Of a stretch of DNA of 50,044 nt, positions 35,018 to 44,811 are shown one piece after another. Every line of letters begins with the position of its first letter. Position 1 is the first letter of the stretch. The position numbers were made by a program, and so were the translations under genes. A model generated the notes under the pieces. The model saw only the letters and a list, made by a program, of their open reading frames with translations. It was not told the DNA's origin and ran no database searches. The DNA is from Flammeovirgaceae bacterium (GTDB taxonomy: Bacteria > Bacteroidota > Bacteroidia > Cytophagales > Cyclobacteriaceae). The DNA lies in assembly GCA_024638265.1 (NCBI GenBank), contig JAHEKQ010000006.1, positions 1-50,044 of the forward strand, written 5' to 3'.

Positions 35018-36398
35018 GATGGAAGACTTTCTAACTCCTCACCAGATTGTCAAGGAGTTAGATAAATATATAATTGGACAGGACGATGCCAAGAAGAATG
35101 TAGCGATTGCCTTGAGGAATCGTTGGCGGAGAATGCATGCTGATGAAAAACTTCAAAAGGAGATCGTCCCGAATAATATTCTCATGATTGGCGCCACAGG
35201 GGTGGGTAAAACCGAGATTGCCCGACGGTTGGCCAATCTTGCCGATGCTCCTTTTGTAAAGGTGGAGGCCTCTAAATTCACCGAAGTTGGCTATGTCGGT
35301 CGCGATGTGGAAAGTATGATCAGGGATTTGGTTGAACAAGCGGTAAACCTTGTGAAAACCAGAAAATCGGAAGAGGTCAAAGAAAAGGCGATGGAAAACG
35401 TTGAGGAGATCATCCTCGATATACTTATTCCACCGTTAAAAGAACCCGGTATGAGGCCTGCCCCTGTCGAATCAGGTGATTCTCCGTCCACCGATTACGA
35501 ATTGAACGAAAAAACCCGGGATAAATTCAGGGAAAAGATCCGTAAAGGTGAGATGGAAGACCGAAAGATCGATATCAATGTTAAGAAGCCCCAGGCTGCA
35601 GGTTTGGGTATGATCGGCGGTGGAGCAATGGATGAAGTGTCCATGATGAACCTGCAGGAAATGCTGGGGAACATGATGCCTAAGAAAAACAAGAAGAGAA
35701 AGGTGACCATTGCCGAAGCAAGGCGGATTCTCCTGGAGGAAGAAGCGGCCAAATTGATAGATATGGATGAGGTCAAGGATGAGGCCATCGAGAAAGCGGC
35801 GAGTTCTGGAATCGTATTTATCGATGAGATTGACAAAGTCGCCAGTGCGTCAACGAAAGGAAGTGGCCCGGATGTAAGCAGGGAAGGTGTACAACGGGAC
35901 TTGCTTCCCATTGTTGAGGGAAGTACTGTGAACACCAAGTACGGTTTGATCAAGACTGATCACATCCTGTTTATTGCAGCCGGGGCATTTCACGTAGCTA
36001 AACCCAGTGACCTCATCCCTGAATTGCAGGGTCGATTCCCCATCAGGGTGGAGCTTGAGAACCTGACCAAGGATGACTTTTACCATATCCTGAAAGATCC
36101 GAAGAATGCCTTGAGCAAACAGTATGAAGCGCTTTTTGCCGCCGAAAAGGTAAAGATCTCCTTCAATGATGAATCGCTTGAGGAGATCGCTGAGACTGCC
36201 TTTCAAATCAACCAGGATGTTGAGAACATCGGTGCGAGGAGACTCCATACGGTGATGAGTAAGCTATTGAATGAATTCCTGTTTGATGTACCCGAGGTGA
36301 TCGGCGAGAACGCCCATATTGCCATTACCAGGGAAATGGTCAACGAAAAACTTGCTGACCTGGTGAAAAACAAAGATCTTAGTGAATACATTTTATAA
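35010..36398 (+). CDS. hslU: ATP-dependent protease ATPase subunit HslU
   Basis: HslU is the AAA+ unfoldase that feeds the HslV peptidase. The 462-residue protein has [21 protein letters not shown] at the start, Walker [16 protein letters not shown] (about 56-70), an intermediate I-domain (about 110-245), Walker [13 protein letters not shown], and the C-terminal helix ending DLSEYIL expected to dock into HslV. ATG 35010 or 35019 may be used. No hslV is in the window, although the two are usually adjacent in other bacteria. The 3' end overlaps the next gene by 17 bases. Confidence 0.95.
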   Translation: MSRMEDFLTPHQIVKELDKYIIGQDDAKKNVAIALRNRWRRMHADEKLQKEIVPNNILMIGATGVGKTEIARRLANLADAPFVKVEASKFTEVGYVGRDVESMIRDLVEQAVNLVKTRKSEEVKEKAMENVEEIILDILIPPLKEPGMRPAPVESGDSPSTDYELNEKTRDKFREKIRKGEMEDRKIDINVKKPQAAGLGMIGGGAMDEVSMMNLQEMLGNMMPKKNKKRKVTIAEARRILLEEEAAKLIDMDEVKDEAIEKAASSGIVFIDEIDKVASASTKGSGPDVSREGVQRDLLPIVEGSTVNTKYGLIKTDHILFIAAGAFHVAKPSDLIPELQGRFPIRVELENLTKDDFYHILKDPKNALSKQYEALFAAEKVKISFNDESLEEIAETAFQINQDVENIGARRLHTVMSKLLNEFLFDVPEVIGENAHIAITREMVNEKLADLVKNKDLSEYIL

Positions 36399-37359
36399 CT
36401 ATTTAAAGCACTCTTTGCTTGCAACAGGGGTGGTCTTCAGTACGTTGACCACCCTTGCTTTTCAACTGACCGAGAAGCCTTACTACGAACCCCTTGAGAA
36501 CTTCTCCTATATTAGGCCTCAGTTTGTCCAGAGAGCCATTAATTTTGAGACTTTCCCTACTGAACTTAAAATCTCGGCCAATAAATTCACACCTTCAGCA
36601 CGTTCTTTCGTTGGAATAGGCCTGCATTTATTTGATGTCGATGTAAGTCTTAACCTTCCTGTCAGTGATATAAAGGATTCGAGGAACCTTGATCTCAGGG
36701 GAAATATCATAGCCCGTAAGTGGGGTATAACGGGGATATGGCAACGGTACCGGGATTTTAACAAGGTTGCTCAAAGTGAAGCAGTCCTGAAACACAGCCT
36801 GGTACAGGCATATTATATTTTCAACCACAGACAATATTCCCATAGGGCCGTTACCAACCAAAACGAGCAACAAACGCGATCAGCAGGATCGCCCATGCTC
36901 TACACCATGATCACCCGATTTCAACTTGAGGACCAGACCGGCGTAATCAAGGAAAACAGCAGTGATTTCGGCTCATTTGAAGGTTTGGAGCTTTACGAAC
37001 ACTGGATGTTCGCAGCAATGCCCGGATATGGCTATACCTATGTAAAAGATTCATGGGTGTTGAATGCATCCCTGGCTTATGGGGTAGCCCATTATTGGGA
37101 GAATTACAGGGTCACCGGCACTCTTGACCGTGATATCAATTTGCACGGGATTTACCAGGTGGGAAGCTACCTTGGATTTGACAAGTCAACTTATTTCGCG
37201 GGTATCCATATGGAATATAGACGTTTCCGTTCCGGGTCTGAGCAACTGACAAATCGGTTGAGTTATTATTCCCTCAGGTTGGGGTTTGGTGTGAGATTTC
37301 TTGAAAAAGGGTTTTTCCGGAAGAGTATTCCTGCCATTTTTTCAAAAAAGAAGGCTTAG
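36382..37359 (+). CDS. DUF4421-like outer-membrane protein
   Basis: Up to 325 residues, starting at GTG 36382 within the end of hslU; TTG 36415 or GTG 36430 are alternatives, and no ATG serves. A signal-like hydrophobic stretch ([17 protein letters not shown]) is followed by a beta-strand-rich protein with [19 protein letters not shown] and [11 protein letters not shown]-type strands, ending [12 protein letters not shown]. The pattern resembles DUF4421 proteins of Bacteroidota; this is a tentative family call, and the function is unknown. Coupling to hslU suggests one transcription unit from lon onward. Confidence 0.6.
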   Translation: MNTFYNYLKHSLLATGVVFSTLTTLAFQLTEKPYYEPLENFSYIRPQFVQRAINFETFPTELKISANKFTPSARSFVGIGLHLFDVDVSLNLPVSDIKDSRNLDLRGNIIARKWGITGIWQRYRDFNKVAQSEAVLKHSLVQAYYIFNHRQYSHRAVTNQNEQQTRSAGSPMLYTMITRFQLEDQTGVIKENSSDFGSFEGLELYEHWMFAAMPGYGYTYVKDSWVLNASLAYGVAHYWENYRVTGTLDRDINLHGIYQVGSYLGFDKSTYFAGIHMEYRRFRSGSEQLTNRLSYYSLRLGFGVRFLEKGFFRKSIPAIFSKKKA

Positions 37360-37379
37360 ATTACTAAGTCTCCAATGAA

Positions 37380-37411
37380 TTTGAGTCAGCGCTTTTAAAT
37401 TTTTTAATTTG
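37380..37411 (+). promoter_or_regulatory. Promoter of ppc, core almost touching the start codon
   Basis: TTTG at 37380-37383, 20 bases, then TTAATTTG at 37404-37411 (one mismatch to TAnnTTTG). The ppc ATG begins only four bases after the core, so the expected transcript would be leaderless or nearly so. Confidence 0.5.
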
Positions 37412-37415
37412 CGGG

Positions 37416-39974
37416 ATGCCACACGGGAAAAAAAAGCTTTCGAATTTTGAACATAAGATTCGATTAAAATATAATATCTACAACAGCATATTCCAGAATC
37501 TCGGTTTGGACGGGATATATAAAACGGGAATACTCCTTCCTGTATTTGCTGAATTTTGCAAGGACAAACTAGAAAAGGGGAAAACACCCAGGGAGATTAT
37601 CGATGATTTCTTCGCCCGAAGAGAGAATTACCAGACAGATAAAGAGAAACTGGATATGCTATTCCGTTTTATACAGTTCATCGAAAGACAGGTTGTACTG
37701 GTTGATGCCCTGGAAGATGCAGCATATTCTGAGATAAATGATTTAGATGGTCCAGGGAGTGTCAAAGCCTTCTATGAAACACTTTATAACCGTCACCTCA
37801 TTAATGAATGGGTGGCTGCTATGTCGGAATACAAGATCCGGACGGTCCTGACAGCACACCCTACCCAATTTTATCCCGGACCGGTACTCGGAATCATTAA
37901 TGACCTCGCGGAAGCTGTCAGTAAAGATGATATTGGCAGAATTGAGTATTTGCTTGCTCAATTGGGTTATACGCCATTCTTTAAGAAAACCAAACCTTCA
38001 CCACTCGATGAAGCCATCAGCCTGATTTGGTTCCTTGAAAACCTGTTTTATGATGCAATACCGGATATTTATACTTCGATTTACAGGTTACTGGACTGGG
38101 AGCCGGAAAAGATCCTTCCGTATTGCCAGATGTTCCAACTGGGCTTCTGGCCGGGTGGAGACAGGGATGGCAATCCTTATGTGAGCACGGAGGTTACTCT
38201 GCAGGTGGCTGACAGGCTCAGGAGTAGCATTTTCAAATGTTACCATAGGGATCTGCTTAAACTCAAGAGGAAAATTACTTTCAGGGATGTTTCATCCATT
38301 CTTGCTGAAATTGAGGCTAACGTATACGAGCAGGCTTTTAAAAGTAAAAAAGTTCCTGGTTTTGATGAGAAGTGGATGGATGGTGAACTTCAGAAAATCC
38401 AGGAAATCCTGGATAATAACTATGGCGGATTGTACCGCGAAGATCTGATCGACTTTCGTATTAAGCTGAATACCTTCGGATTTTATTTTGCTAGCATTGA
38501 CATACGGCAAGATAATGATGTCTTACGCGATACTTTCGACGGGATGTTAAAGGCAAATGAGTATACGGTTCGAAATTTCAATCCCGAAAATCTTTCCGAA
38601 TATTTCACATTTTCCGGCGAAGCCTCCGAGCTTGAGCTTAACGATGCTATCCTGAATGACAACCTGGATACATTTAATGTCATTCACAAAATAACCGAAC
38701 GAAATGGTAAGTTTGCCTCATATCGGTATATCATCAGTAATTCCAACTCGGCGAGAAGTGTAGGAAGGGTCTATATGCTCGCACGATTGATGGGTTGGAA
38801 GGGTCAGCTACCTTTGGACATAATCCCTTTGTTTGAAACGATCGCAGACTTGGAAACGGCCTCCGAGATCATGGAGGAATTATACCAGGACCCCACATAT
38901 CGTGAACATCTGAAACAGAGGGGCGATCAACAGATTGTGATGCTCGGGTTTTCAGATGGGACCAAAGACGGAGGGTATCTTACGGCCAATTGGTCTATTT
39001 ACAAAGCCAAAGAAACCATTACACAGGTATCAAAGGAATATGGTATTCGTTCGATTTTCTTTGATGGCCGTGGAGGCCCGCCTGCCAGGGGAGGGGGAAA
39101 CACCCATAAGTTCTATGCTTCCCTGGGAAGGGGTATCGAAAGTAGGGAAATCCAGTTAACCATACAGGGCCAGACCATCAGTTCCAATTTTGGAACGAGG
39201 GAGTCAGCCAGGTTCAATTTGGAACAGCTATTTACTGCAGGACTTGAAAACATTGTATTCAATGATGAGGATAAGAACCTTAATGATGAAGAACGCAGCC
39301 TGATAGAGGAATTGTCAGAGATCAGCAAGCAGGAGTACCTGGACTTTAAGTCGGATCCCCTGTTTATCGAATACCTGGAAGAGAGGAGTCCGCTGCTGTA
39401 TTACAGCAAAGCAAATATTGGGAGCAGACCCGCCAAAAGGGGCAAATCGTCGAAACTCACGCTTAAAGACCTGAGGGCCATTCCATTTGTTGGCTCATGG
39501 AGCCAGTTGAAACAGAACGTCCCTGGATTTTTTGGGTTTGGGGCCGCTCTGAAGCGAATGGACGAACAGGGACGCCTTGAGGAAGTGAAAGACCTCTTCA
39601 AATCATCATTATTCTTCAGGACCCTTGTAGAAAACAGTATGCAATCACTATGTAAGACCAATTTTCCAATTACCCGTTACATGGAGAAAGACAAGAAGTA
39701 TTCGGCTTTCTGGAAAAAAATATATGCTGAGTATGAGTTATCGGTAGATTACTTGCTTAGAATAAGTGAACAAAAGTCGCTTCTTGAGAAAAATCAAAGT
39801 ATCCGTGAATCTATTTCCCTCAGGGAATCCATTGTGCTACCACTATTGATTATACAGCAATATGGACTGATGGAATTGAGTGAAAAACCCAAGGGAAAAC
39901 GTAAGGAAACCCTTGAGAAACTGGTAATCAGGTCACTTTATGGCAATATCAATGCCTCCAGGAATTCTGCCTGA
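37416..39974 (+). CDS. ppc: Phosphoenolpyruvate carboxylase
   Basis: Ppc makes oxaloacetate from phosphoenolpyruvate and bicarbonate, refilling the TCA cycle. The 852-residue protein has the catalytic histidine H148 in LTAHPTQFYPGP, the FWPGGDRDGNPYVS loop, DIRQDNDV, and the substrate loop FFDGRGGPPARGGGNTHK. The first motif reads TAHPTQ, not the common TAHPTE, a conservative change probably shared by its clade. Length is slightly under the 880-residue enterobacterial enzyme. It is a single-gene unit. Confidence 0.95.
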   Translation: MPHGKKKLSNFEHKIRLKYNIYNSIFQNLGLDGIYKTGILLPVFAEFCKDKLEKGKTPREIIDDFFARRENYQTDKEKLDMLFRFIQFIERQVVLVDALEDAAYSEINDLDGPGSVKAFYETLYNRHLINEWVAAMSEYKIRTVLTAHPTQFYPGPVLGIINDLAEAVSKDDIGRIEYLLAQLGYTPFFKKTKPSPLDEAISLIWFLENLFYDAIPDIYTSIYRLLDWEPEKILPYCQMFQLGFWPGGDRDGNPYVSTEVTLQVADRLRSSIFKCYHRDLLKLKRKITFRDVSSILAEIEANVYEQAFKSKKVPGFDEKWMDGELQKIQEILDNNYGGLYREDLIDFRIKLNTFGFYFASIDIRQDNDVLRDTFDGMLKANEYTVRNFNPENLSEYFTFSGEASELELNDAILNDNLDTFNVIHKITERNGKFASYRYIISNSNSARSVGRVYMLARLMGWKGQLPLDIIPLFETIADLETASEIMEELYQDPTYREHLKQRGDQQIVMLGFSDGTKDGGYLTANWSIYKAKETITQVSKEYGIRSIFFDGRGGPPARGGGNTHKFYASLGRGIESREIQLTIQGQTISSNFGTRESARFNLEQLFTAGLENIVFNDEDKNLNDEERSLIEELSEISKQEYLDFKSDPLFIEYLEERSPLLYYSKANIGSRPAKRGKSSKLTLKDLRAIPFVGSWSQLKQNVPGFFGFGAALKRMDEQGRLEEVKDLFKSSLFFRTLVENSMQSLCKTNFPITRYMEKDKKYSAFWKKIYAEYELSVDYLLRISEQKSLLEKNQSIRESISLRESIVLPLLIIQQYGLMELSEKPKGKRKETLEKLVIRSLYGNINASRNSA

Positions 39975-40068
39975 TCTGAAAAAATAAAATATTAATTGGA
40001 TTCTTTTGAATTAATTATTTATTCAGATATATAATTCGCAAAGCAGTTTTATTATCAAACAATAATTT

Positions 40069-40076
40069 TATTTTTG
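40069..40076 (+). promoter_or_regulatory. -7 promoter core for the DUF2795 gene
   Basis: TATTTTTG matches TAnnTTTG exactly, 19 bases before the ATG at 40096, in an A/T-rich stretch. The -33 side shows only TTTT. Confidence 0.5.
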
Positions 40077-40095
40077 CACAAATTTTAAACCTGTA

Positions 40096-40317
40096 ATGTA
40101 CTGGACATTAGAATTGGCATCATACCTGGAAGACGCACCCTGGCCCGCCACCAAGGACGAACTTATAGACTATTCAATAAGGACGGGTGCGCCCCTGGAA
40201 GTAGTGGAGAATCTCCAGGAACTGGAAGATGACGGACAGCCTTACGAAAGTATCGAGGAGATCTGGCCGGACTACCCCACCAAAGAAGATTTCTTTTTCA
40301 ACGAAGACGAATACTGA
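40096..40317 (+). CDS. DUF2795 domain protein
   Basis: A 73-residue acidic protein: MYWTLELASYLEDAPWPAT, TKDELIDYSIRTGAPLEVVENLQEL and a C-terminal aromatic/acidic tail (PTKEDFFFNEDEY). This is the DUF2795 pattern, common and strongly conserved in Bacteroidota as a short stand-alone gene. Function is unknown; abundance and a good promoter core suggest steady expression. It is convergent with ispD, with a gap of five bases. Confidence 0.88.
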   Translation: MYWTLELASYLEDAPWPATKDELIDYSIRTGAPLEVVENLQELEDDGQPYESIEEIWPDYPTKEDFFFNEDEY

Positions 40318-40322
40318 CTTCG

Positions 40323-40994
40323 CTAGAAAGCAGTATTTATAAGTGATTCAGCAATCACCATGTCAGACGGCGTGGTGATTTTTATATTATCATAGCTCCC
40401 CTCAAAAAGCGAAATGGAATGTCCGTTGTGCTCGGCTACACTGGCATCATCGGTCATCCAGCTTTCCTCATCACACTCATAAGCTTTTTTGATAAGATCG
40501 ATATCAAAAGTTTGGGGAGTTTGTATTACCCGGTATTGTGATCTATCTACCGCTTCGGTACCATCCTGGTTGGTCCTGCGGAGACTTTCTTTCAGCCTAA
40601 CGGAGGCTACTGCTGATTTATGAACAGATGCGAGATTGAACGAAGCCTTAATGGTATCAATTTTAACCAGGGGCCTGACTCCGTCATGTATGGCCACAAG
40701 ACCAGGGCCGGTGACCTCCTGAAGGCAATTCCGGACGGTCTGGAACCTGGTTTTACCACCGGCAACCACTTTGATGTCAGCGTTCAATTTGAATTTTTCA
40801 CTGATATTCTCCCAAATGGGAAAATCATCTATGGGAAGACCCAGTATTATTGAAATATCACCTGAGTAGGATCGAAATTTCTCAATGGTATGGATGATTA
40901 CCGGAATCCCTGAAAGGGGAATAAATTGTTTGGACAGGTCCGAATGCATCCTCGTTCCCTTGCCCCCTGCCACAATGATGGCATATTCCTTCAT
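40323..40994 (-). CDS. ispD: 2-C-methyl-D-erythritol 4-phosphate cytidylyltransferase
   Basis: IspD makes CDP-methylerythritol in the non-mevalonate isoprenoid pathway. The 223-residue protein starts with the nucleotide-binding loop IIVAGGKGTRMHSDLSKQF, has IHDGVRPLV for metal and substrate binding, and later QTPQTFDIDLI and TDDASVAE. All are family hallmarks. The ATG lies one base after the queA stop, so both form one operon read queA then ispD. Confidence 0.95.
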   Translation of the reverse strand: MKEYAIIVAGGKGTRMHSDLSKQFIPLSGIPVIIHTIEKFRSYSGDISIILGLPIDDFPIWENISEKFKLNADIKVVAGGKTRFQTVRNCLQEVTGPGLVAIHDGVRPLVKIDTIKASFNLASVHKSAVASVRLKESLRRTNQDGTEAVDRSQYRVIQTPQTFDIDLIKKAYECDEESWMTDDASVAEHNGHSISLFEGSYDNIKITTPSDMVIAESLINTAF

Positions 40995-40995
40995 A

Positions 40996-42042
40996 TTAAA
41001 TGATCAGCATGGCATCCCCGTAAGTGAGGAAGCGATATTTTTCCTTTTTGGCAATCTCATAAGCATCCCTGATAAGGTCATATCCTCCAAATGCACAAGC
41101 CATCATTAACAAAGTGGATTGCGGAAGGTGGAAATTGGTGATCATTGCGTTACAGATCTTGAATTCATAAGGGGGGAAGATGAACTTATCAGTCCACCCC
41201 GACTTGACTTTCAGCATATTACTTGCCGAAACCGCCGATTCCAGGGTCCGCATAGCAGTGGTTCCCACAGCACATACCCGCTTCTTGTTGGTCAATGCAT
41301 TGTTCACCGTGGCTACGGTAGATTCATTCACCTCAAAGCTTTCACTGTCCATCTTATGCTTAGTGAGATCTTCCACATCTACGGGGCGGAACGTACCCAG
41401 TCCAATGTGCATGGTAATGAATTCCATGTCTATTCCTTTTATCTCCAGCCTCTTGAGTAATTGCTGTGTAAAGTGCATTCCGGCGGTGGGTGCCGCTACC
41501 GCTCCCTTTTTGGAAGCGAAAATAGTCTGAAAACGCTCCCGGTCTTCTGCCTCGGTAGCACGATCAATATACTTGGGCAGTGGAGTCTCTCCGAGCTCAT
41601 CCACAGTCTTGTAGAATTCCTCCGGTTCACCATCGTAGAGGAACCGAATGGTCCTGCCTCGTGAGGTCGTATTGTCAATTACTTCAGCCACAAGAGTACC
41701 ATCCCCGAAGTATAATTTATTCCCCACCCGGATCTTTCGGGCAGGATCCACCAGTACATCCCATAAGAACATATCCTGGTTTAATTCCCTGAGGAGGAAA
41801 ACCTCGATTTTAGCACCGGTCTTTTCCTTGTGTCCAAAAAGCCTGGCGGGAAACACCTTTGTGTCATTGGCAACAAGGACATCTCCATCATCAAAGTATT
41901 CGATGATATCCTTAAATTGCTTATGTTCGAACTTTCCAGTGTCCTTATGAACGACCAGTAGTTTGGATTCATCACGATTATCTGCCGGATAAAGCGCTAC
42001 TAGATCGTTGGGTAAATCATATTTGAACTCTGAAAGTTTCAT
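40996..42042 (-). CDS. queA: S-adenosylmethionine:tRNA ribosyltransferase-isomerase QueA
   Basis: QueA transfers the ribosyl part of SAM to preQ1-modified tRNA, forming epoxyqueuosine. The 348-residue protein shows [58 protein letters not shown] and [18 protein letters not shown], all diagnostic. A TAAATTTA stretch, near to TAnnTTTG, ends four bases before the ATG. It is the first gene of the queA-ispD unit. Confidence 0.97.
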   Translation of the reverse strand: MKLSEFKYDLPNDLVALYPADNRDESKLLVVHKDTGKFEHKQFKDIIEYFDDGDVLVANDTKVFPARLFGHKEKTGAKIEVFLLRELNQDMFLWDVLVDPARKIRVGNKLYFGDGTLVAEVIDNTTSRGRTIRFLYDGEPEEFYKTVDELGETPLPKYIDRATEAEDRERFQTIFASKKGAVAAPTAGMHFTQQLLKRLEIKGIDMEFITMHIGLGTFRPVDVEDLTKHKMDSESFEVNESTVATVNNALTNKKRVCAVGTTAMRTLESAVSASNMLKVKSGWTDKFIFPPYEFKICNAMITNFHLPQSTLLMMACAFGGYDLIRDAYEIAKKEKYRFLTYGDAMLII

Positions 42043-42148
42043 ATCGTAAATTTATTTGGAGAAAAAACTATTGTAGACGTCATAAAAATAGTCCGCAAAG
42101 ATATTGAATAGTTTTTAAAATAAACAGGAGCTTATATCTAAGAACATC

Positions 42149-43411
42149 GTGATTCTATTTTTAAGGTTAGTAGGTGAGAGTATTTTATTTGCATGGACAG
42201 CGCTGAAAATGAATTTATTGCGCACCATCCTGTCTTTGTTGGGGGTAACGGTGGGAATATTTTCTATAATAGCTGTTCTGACTTTGGTTGATTCCCTTGA
42301 AAAAAATATTAAAGACAGCCTTTCTTTTCTGGGTAGCGGAGTGATTTATATCAATAAATGGCCCTTTCCAGAGGCTAACCAGGAGTACCGGTGGTGGGAT
42401 TACTTCCGAAGGCCTACTCCCAGCATAAGGGAATACCGTGAACTTGAAGAGAACCTGACAAACGAAAGTGCGCTTGCTATTTACGCCAATCGACAGAATA
42501 GCATCATAAAGTATGAAAGTAACAGTGTAGGTGATGTCAGCCTGATTGGCGGGAGTTATGGTTATTCGGATCTATTCGAGTTGGATATCGTTGAGGGAAG
42601 ATATTTTACGCGTACTGAAATTGCATCGGGGAGGAATGTAGCCATTATTGGTGCCAACATTGTCGATAATCTCTTCCCAGGAGGGAGGTCTCCGCTAGGG
42701 AAAGTTATACGTATTAAGAACACAAAGTTCACTGTAATTGGTACGCTGAAAAGGGAAGGGGATAGTTTTATCGGATTTTCCAGCAAGGATGATGACTGCG
42801 TCGTTCCATATGATGCTTTCCGCAAACTCTATAACACAGGTACAGGCCGTTGGAATGAACTGGAATCACAGATAGGGATGAAAGGTGTGGAAGAAGACAT
42901 CGGCCTGGTTGAACTGGAAAATGAAGCTGTGGGAATCATGCGTAGCCTCAGGGGACTCAAACCAAGGGAGGCAAATAATTTTGCAACCAACCGACCGGAA
43001 GCTCTTTCTTCCATACTGGAAGGCGTATTTGACACATTGAGTATTGCAGGATGGTTTATCGGGCTGTTTGCGATGCTCATAGGGGGCTTTGGTATTGCCA
43101 ATATTATGTTCGTCTCCGTAAAGGAGCGCACTAACATCATTGGAATCCAAAAATCCATGGGAGCAAAGAACTATTTCATATTATTCCAATTCCTTTTTGA
43201 AGCAGTTTTTCTGAGCATAATAGGTGGAATGGCGGGCTTATTCCTCGTCTATCTCATCACCTTTATCCCCATGGGTAGCCTGGAAGTTACCATGACATTA
43301 AAGAACATTATCCTCGGCCTGGGGGTTTCTGCCACCATTGGTGTGATTTCAGGTATCATCCCGGCAGCCTTGGCGGCTCGGCTTGACCCCGTGATTGCGA
43401 TAAGGAGTTAG
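42149..43411 (+). CDS. ABC transporter permease, MacB/FtsX family
   Basis: The 420-residue protein has an N-terminal membrane helix (about 22-45, RTILSLLGVTVGIFSIIAVL), a large periplasmic MacB-PCD-like domain (about 50-280), and a C-terminal FtsX domain with three helices (about 300-325, 348-372 and 385-415). VKERTNIIGIQKSMGAK is the characteristic coupling segment. These permeases move lipids, peptides or drugs, or transmit mechanical signals. No ATPase gene is adjacent. The start is GTG at 42149. A period-7 array begins at its stop codon. Confidence 0.9.
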   Translation: MILFLRLVGESILFAWTALKMNLLRTILSLLGVTVGIFSIIAVLTLVDSLEKNIKDSLSFLGSGVIYINKWPFPEANQEYRWWDYFRRPTPSIREYRELEENLTNESALAIYANRQNSIIKYESNSVGDVSLIGGSYGYSDLFELDIVEGRYFTRTEIASGRNVAIIGANIVDNLFPGGRSPLGKVIRIKNTKFTVIGTLKREGDSFIGFSSKDDDCVVPYDAFRKLYNTGTGRWNELESQIGMKGVEEDIGLVELENEAVGIMRSLRGLKPREANNFATNRPEALSSILEGVFDTLSIAGWFIGLFAMLIGGFGIANIMFVSVKERTNIIGIQKSMGAKNYFILFQFLFEAVFLSIIGGMAGLFLVYLITFIPMGSLEVTMTLKNIILGLGVSATIGVISGIIPAALAARLDPVIAIRS

Positions 43412-43470
43412 TCGGTGGTCGGTAGTCGGTAGTCAGTGGGCAGTGGCCGGCAGGCAGGCTCTTCCTGCCT
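43411..43470. repeat. Period-7 array starting in a stop codon, with terminal hairpin
   Basis: From the G of the permease TAG stop: gtcggtg, gtcggta, gtcggta, gtcagtg, ggcagtg, gccggca, ggcaggc. It ends in a hairpin aggcagg-ctctt-cctgcct (43452-43470), placed between convergent permease and recA genes and possibly acting as a terminator, though without a T-tract. Confidence 0.8.
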
Positions 43471-43518
43471 TGTCCGACTCTGGCGGGTACCCCATCTAGA
43501 GGGGTGCTGTTCCCAATG

Positions 43519-44556
43519 CTACTTTTCTGTCTCCGCTGCCGGTACTGGCTTCTCCAGATCTTCGCCCTTGATTTTGGCCTTTATCTTAATCTCGAGTTCT
43601 TCCGCGAGTTCCGGATTATCATCCAGTAGTTGTTTGACGGCATCGCGGCCCTGGCCCAATTTGTTGCCGTCGTAGCTGAACCATGAACCTGCTTTCTGTA
43701 CGATGTTGAGTTCTACTCCCAGGTCGATGATTTCACCGACTTTAGAGACTCCTTTACCGTACATAATATCAAACTCGACCACTTTGAAGGGAGGCGCCAC
43801 CTTGTTCTTGACCACTTTTACGCGGGTCCTGTTACCGGTGACATCATTGGCCCCTTCCTTGATCTGGCCGATACGACGGATATCGAGACGGACAGAGGCA
43901 TAGAATTTCAGTGCATTACCCCCGGTCGTTGTTTCGGGGTTGCCGAACATTACCCCAATCTTTTCCCTCAGCTGGTTAATAAATATGCAGGAACAACCGG
44001 TTTTATTAATAGTACCGGTAAGTTTCCTCAATGCCTGGGACATCAGTCTTGCCTGGAGGCCCATTTTGCTGTCTCCCATTTCACCTTCCAGTTCCCCCTT
44101 GGGTACCAAAGCAGCCACTGAGTCAATAACAATAATATCAATGGCACCTGAACGGATCAGGTGTTCGGTAATTTCCAGGGCCTGTTCTCCATTATCGGGC
44201 TGACTGATCAGAAGGTTTTCAGTATCTATTCCCAATTTCTCTGCATAAAGCTTGTCGAAAGCATGTTCTGCATCAATGAATGCCGCCATACCCCCTTGCT
44301 TCTGGGCTTCGGCTATACAATGCATGGCCAGAGTGGTTTTACCCGAAGATTCGGGTCCGTAGATTTCTACAACCCTGCCTTTTGGAATGCCCCCGATTCC
44401 CAATGCCACATCCAGTCCGATGCTTCCCGTCGAAATGGCGGGAATATCCATCACCTTCTCATCACTGAGTTTCATTACGGCACCTTTACCATAGGCTTTT
44501 TCAAGCTTGTCTATGGTTAATTGTAGTGCCTTGAGTTTTTCAGAATTGTTGCTCAT
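43519..44556 (-). CDS. recA: Recombinase RecA
   Basis: RecA drives strand exchange and DNA repair. From ATG 44556 it is 345 residues, the family length, starting [20 protein letters not shown]. Walker [10 protein letters not shown], the [24 protein letters not shown]-binding loop region and the acidic C-terminus ([20 protein letters not shown]) are present. An open frame extends 40 residues upstream to 44676, but that stretch is low-complexity and lies at the expected transcription start of the TATGTTTG promoter core (44678-44685), so it should be an untranslated leader of about 115 bases. Confidence 0.96.
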   Translation of the reverse strand: MSNNSEKLKALQLTIDKLEKAYGKGAVMKLSDEKVMDIPAISTGSIGLDVALGIGGIPKGRVVEIYGPESSGKTTLAMHCIAEAQKQGGMAAFIDAEHAFDKLYAEKLGIDTENLLISQPDNGEQALEITEHLIRSGAIDIIVIDSVAALVPKGELEGEMGDSKMGLQARLMSQALRKLTGTINKTGCSCIFINQLREKIGVMFGNPETTTGGNALKFYASVRLDIRRIGQIKEGANDVTGNRTRVKVVKNKVAPPFKVVEFDIMYGKGVSKVGEIIDLGVELNIVQKAGSWFSYDGNKLGQGRDAVKQLLDDNPELAEELEIKIKAKIKGEDLEKPVPAAETEK

Positions 44557-44677
44557 TTCTGTTTCTTTTCTTCTCCTGTTGTTAGTTGCTGGTCTCCTTG
44601 AAGTGGTCTCCAATTCACTTTGCAATTTAATCGATTTCGTTTCCAGTTCTGTCATTTGAGTATCGCTTATTTTCATT

Positions 44678-44685
44678 CAAACATA
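44678..44685 (-). promoter_or_regulatory. -7 promoter core for recA
   Basis: Read on the minus strand, TATGTTTG matches TAnnTTTG exactly. Transcription should begin near 44671, about 115 bases before the preferred recA start. No exact -33 partner is seen. Confidence 0.5.
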
Positions 44686-44744
44686 TAAAATTAATAACTA
44701 ATAAAATTAGCAATTGCCAAATAAATTAGCTTAAAGTAATAAAA

Positions 44745-44761
44745 GTGACACAAGTTGTCAC
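44745..44761. promoter_or_regulatory. Inverted repeat in recA divergent region
   Basis: GTGACACAAGTTGTCAC: arms GTGACA and TGTCAC with a 5-base spacer. It lies upstream of both the recA core and the divergent core at 44785, so it could be an operator, possibly for damage response (unproven). Confidence 0.4.
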
Positions 44762-44784
44762 AAAATTCTATTTTTCAATTTACA

Positions 44785-44792
44785 TATCTTTG
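44785..44792 (+). promoter_or_regulatory. -7 promoter core for the gene at 44812
   Basis: TATCTTTG matches TAnnTTTG exactly, 19 bases before the TTG start at 44812. It lies inside the longer open frame that begins at 44755, arguing against that upstream start. Confidence 0.6.
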
Positions 44793-44811
44793 CCCGAAAT
44801 CATTTTTTGAA

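Noticed and set aside
44557-44676. 40-residue N-terminal extension of RecA
   Set aside because: The extension is polar and unlike RecA, and starts at the likely transcription start. RecA family length is reached from 44556.
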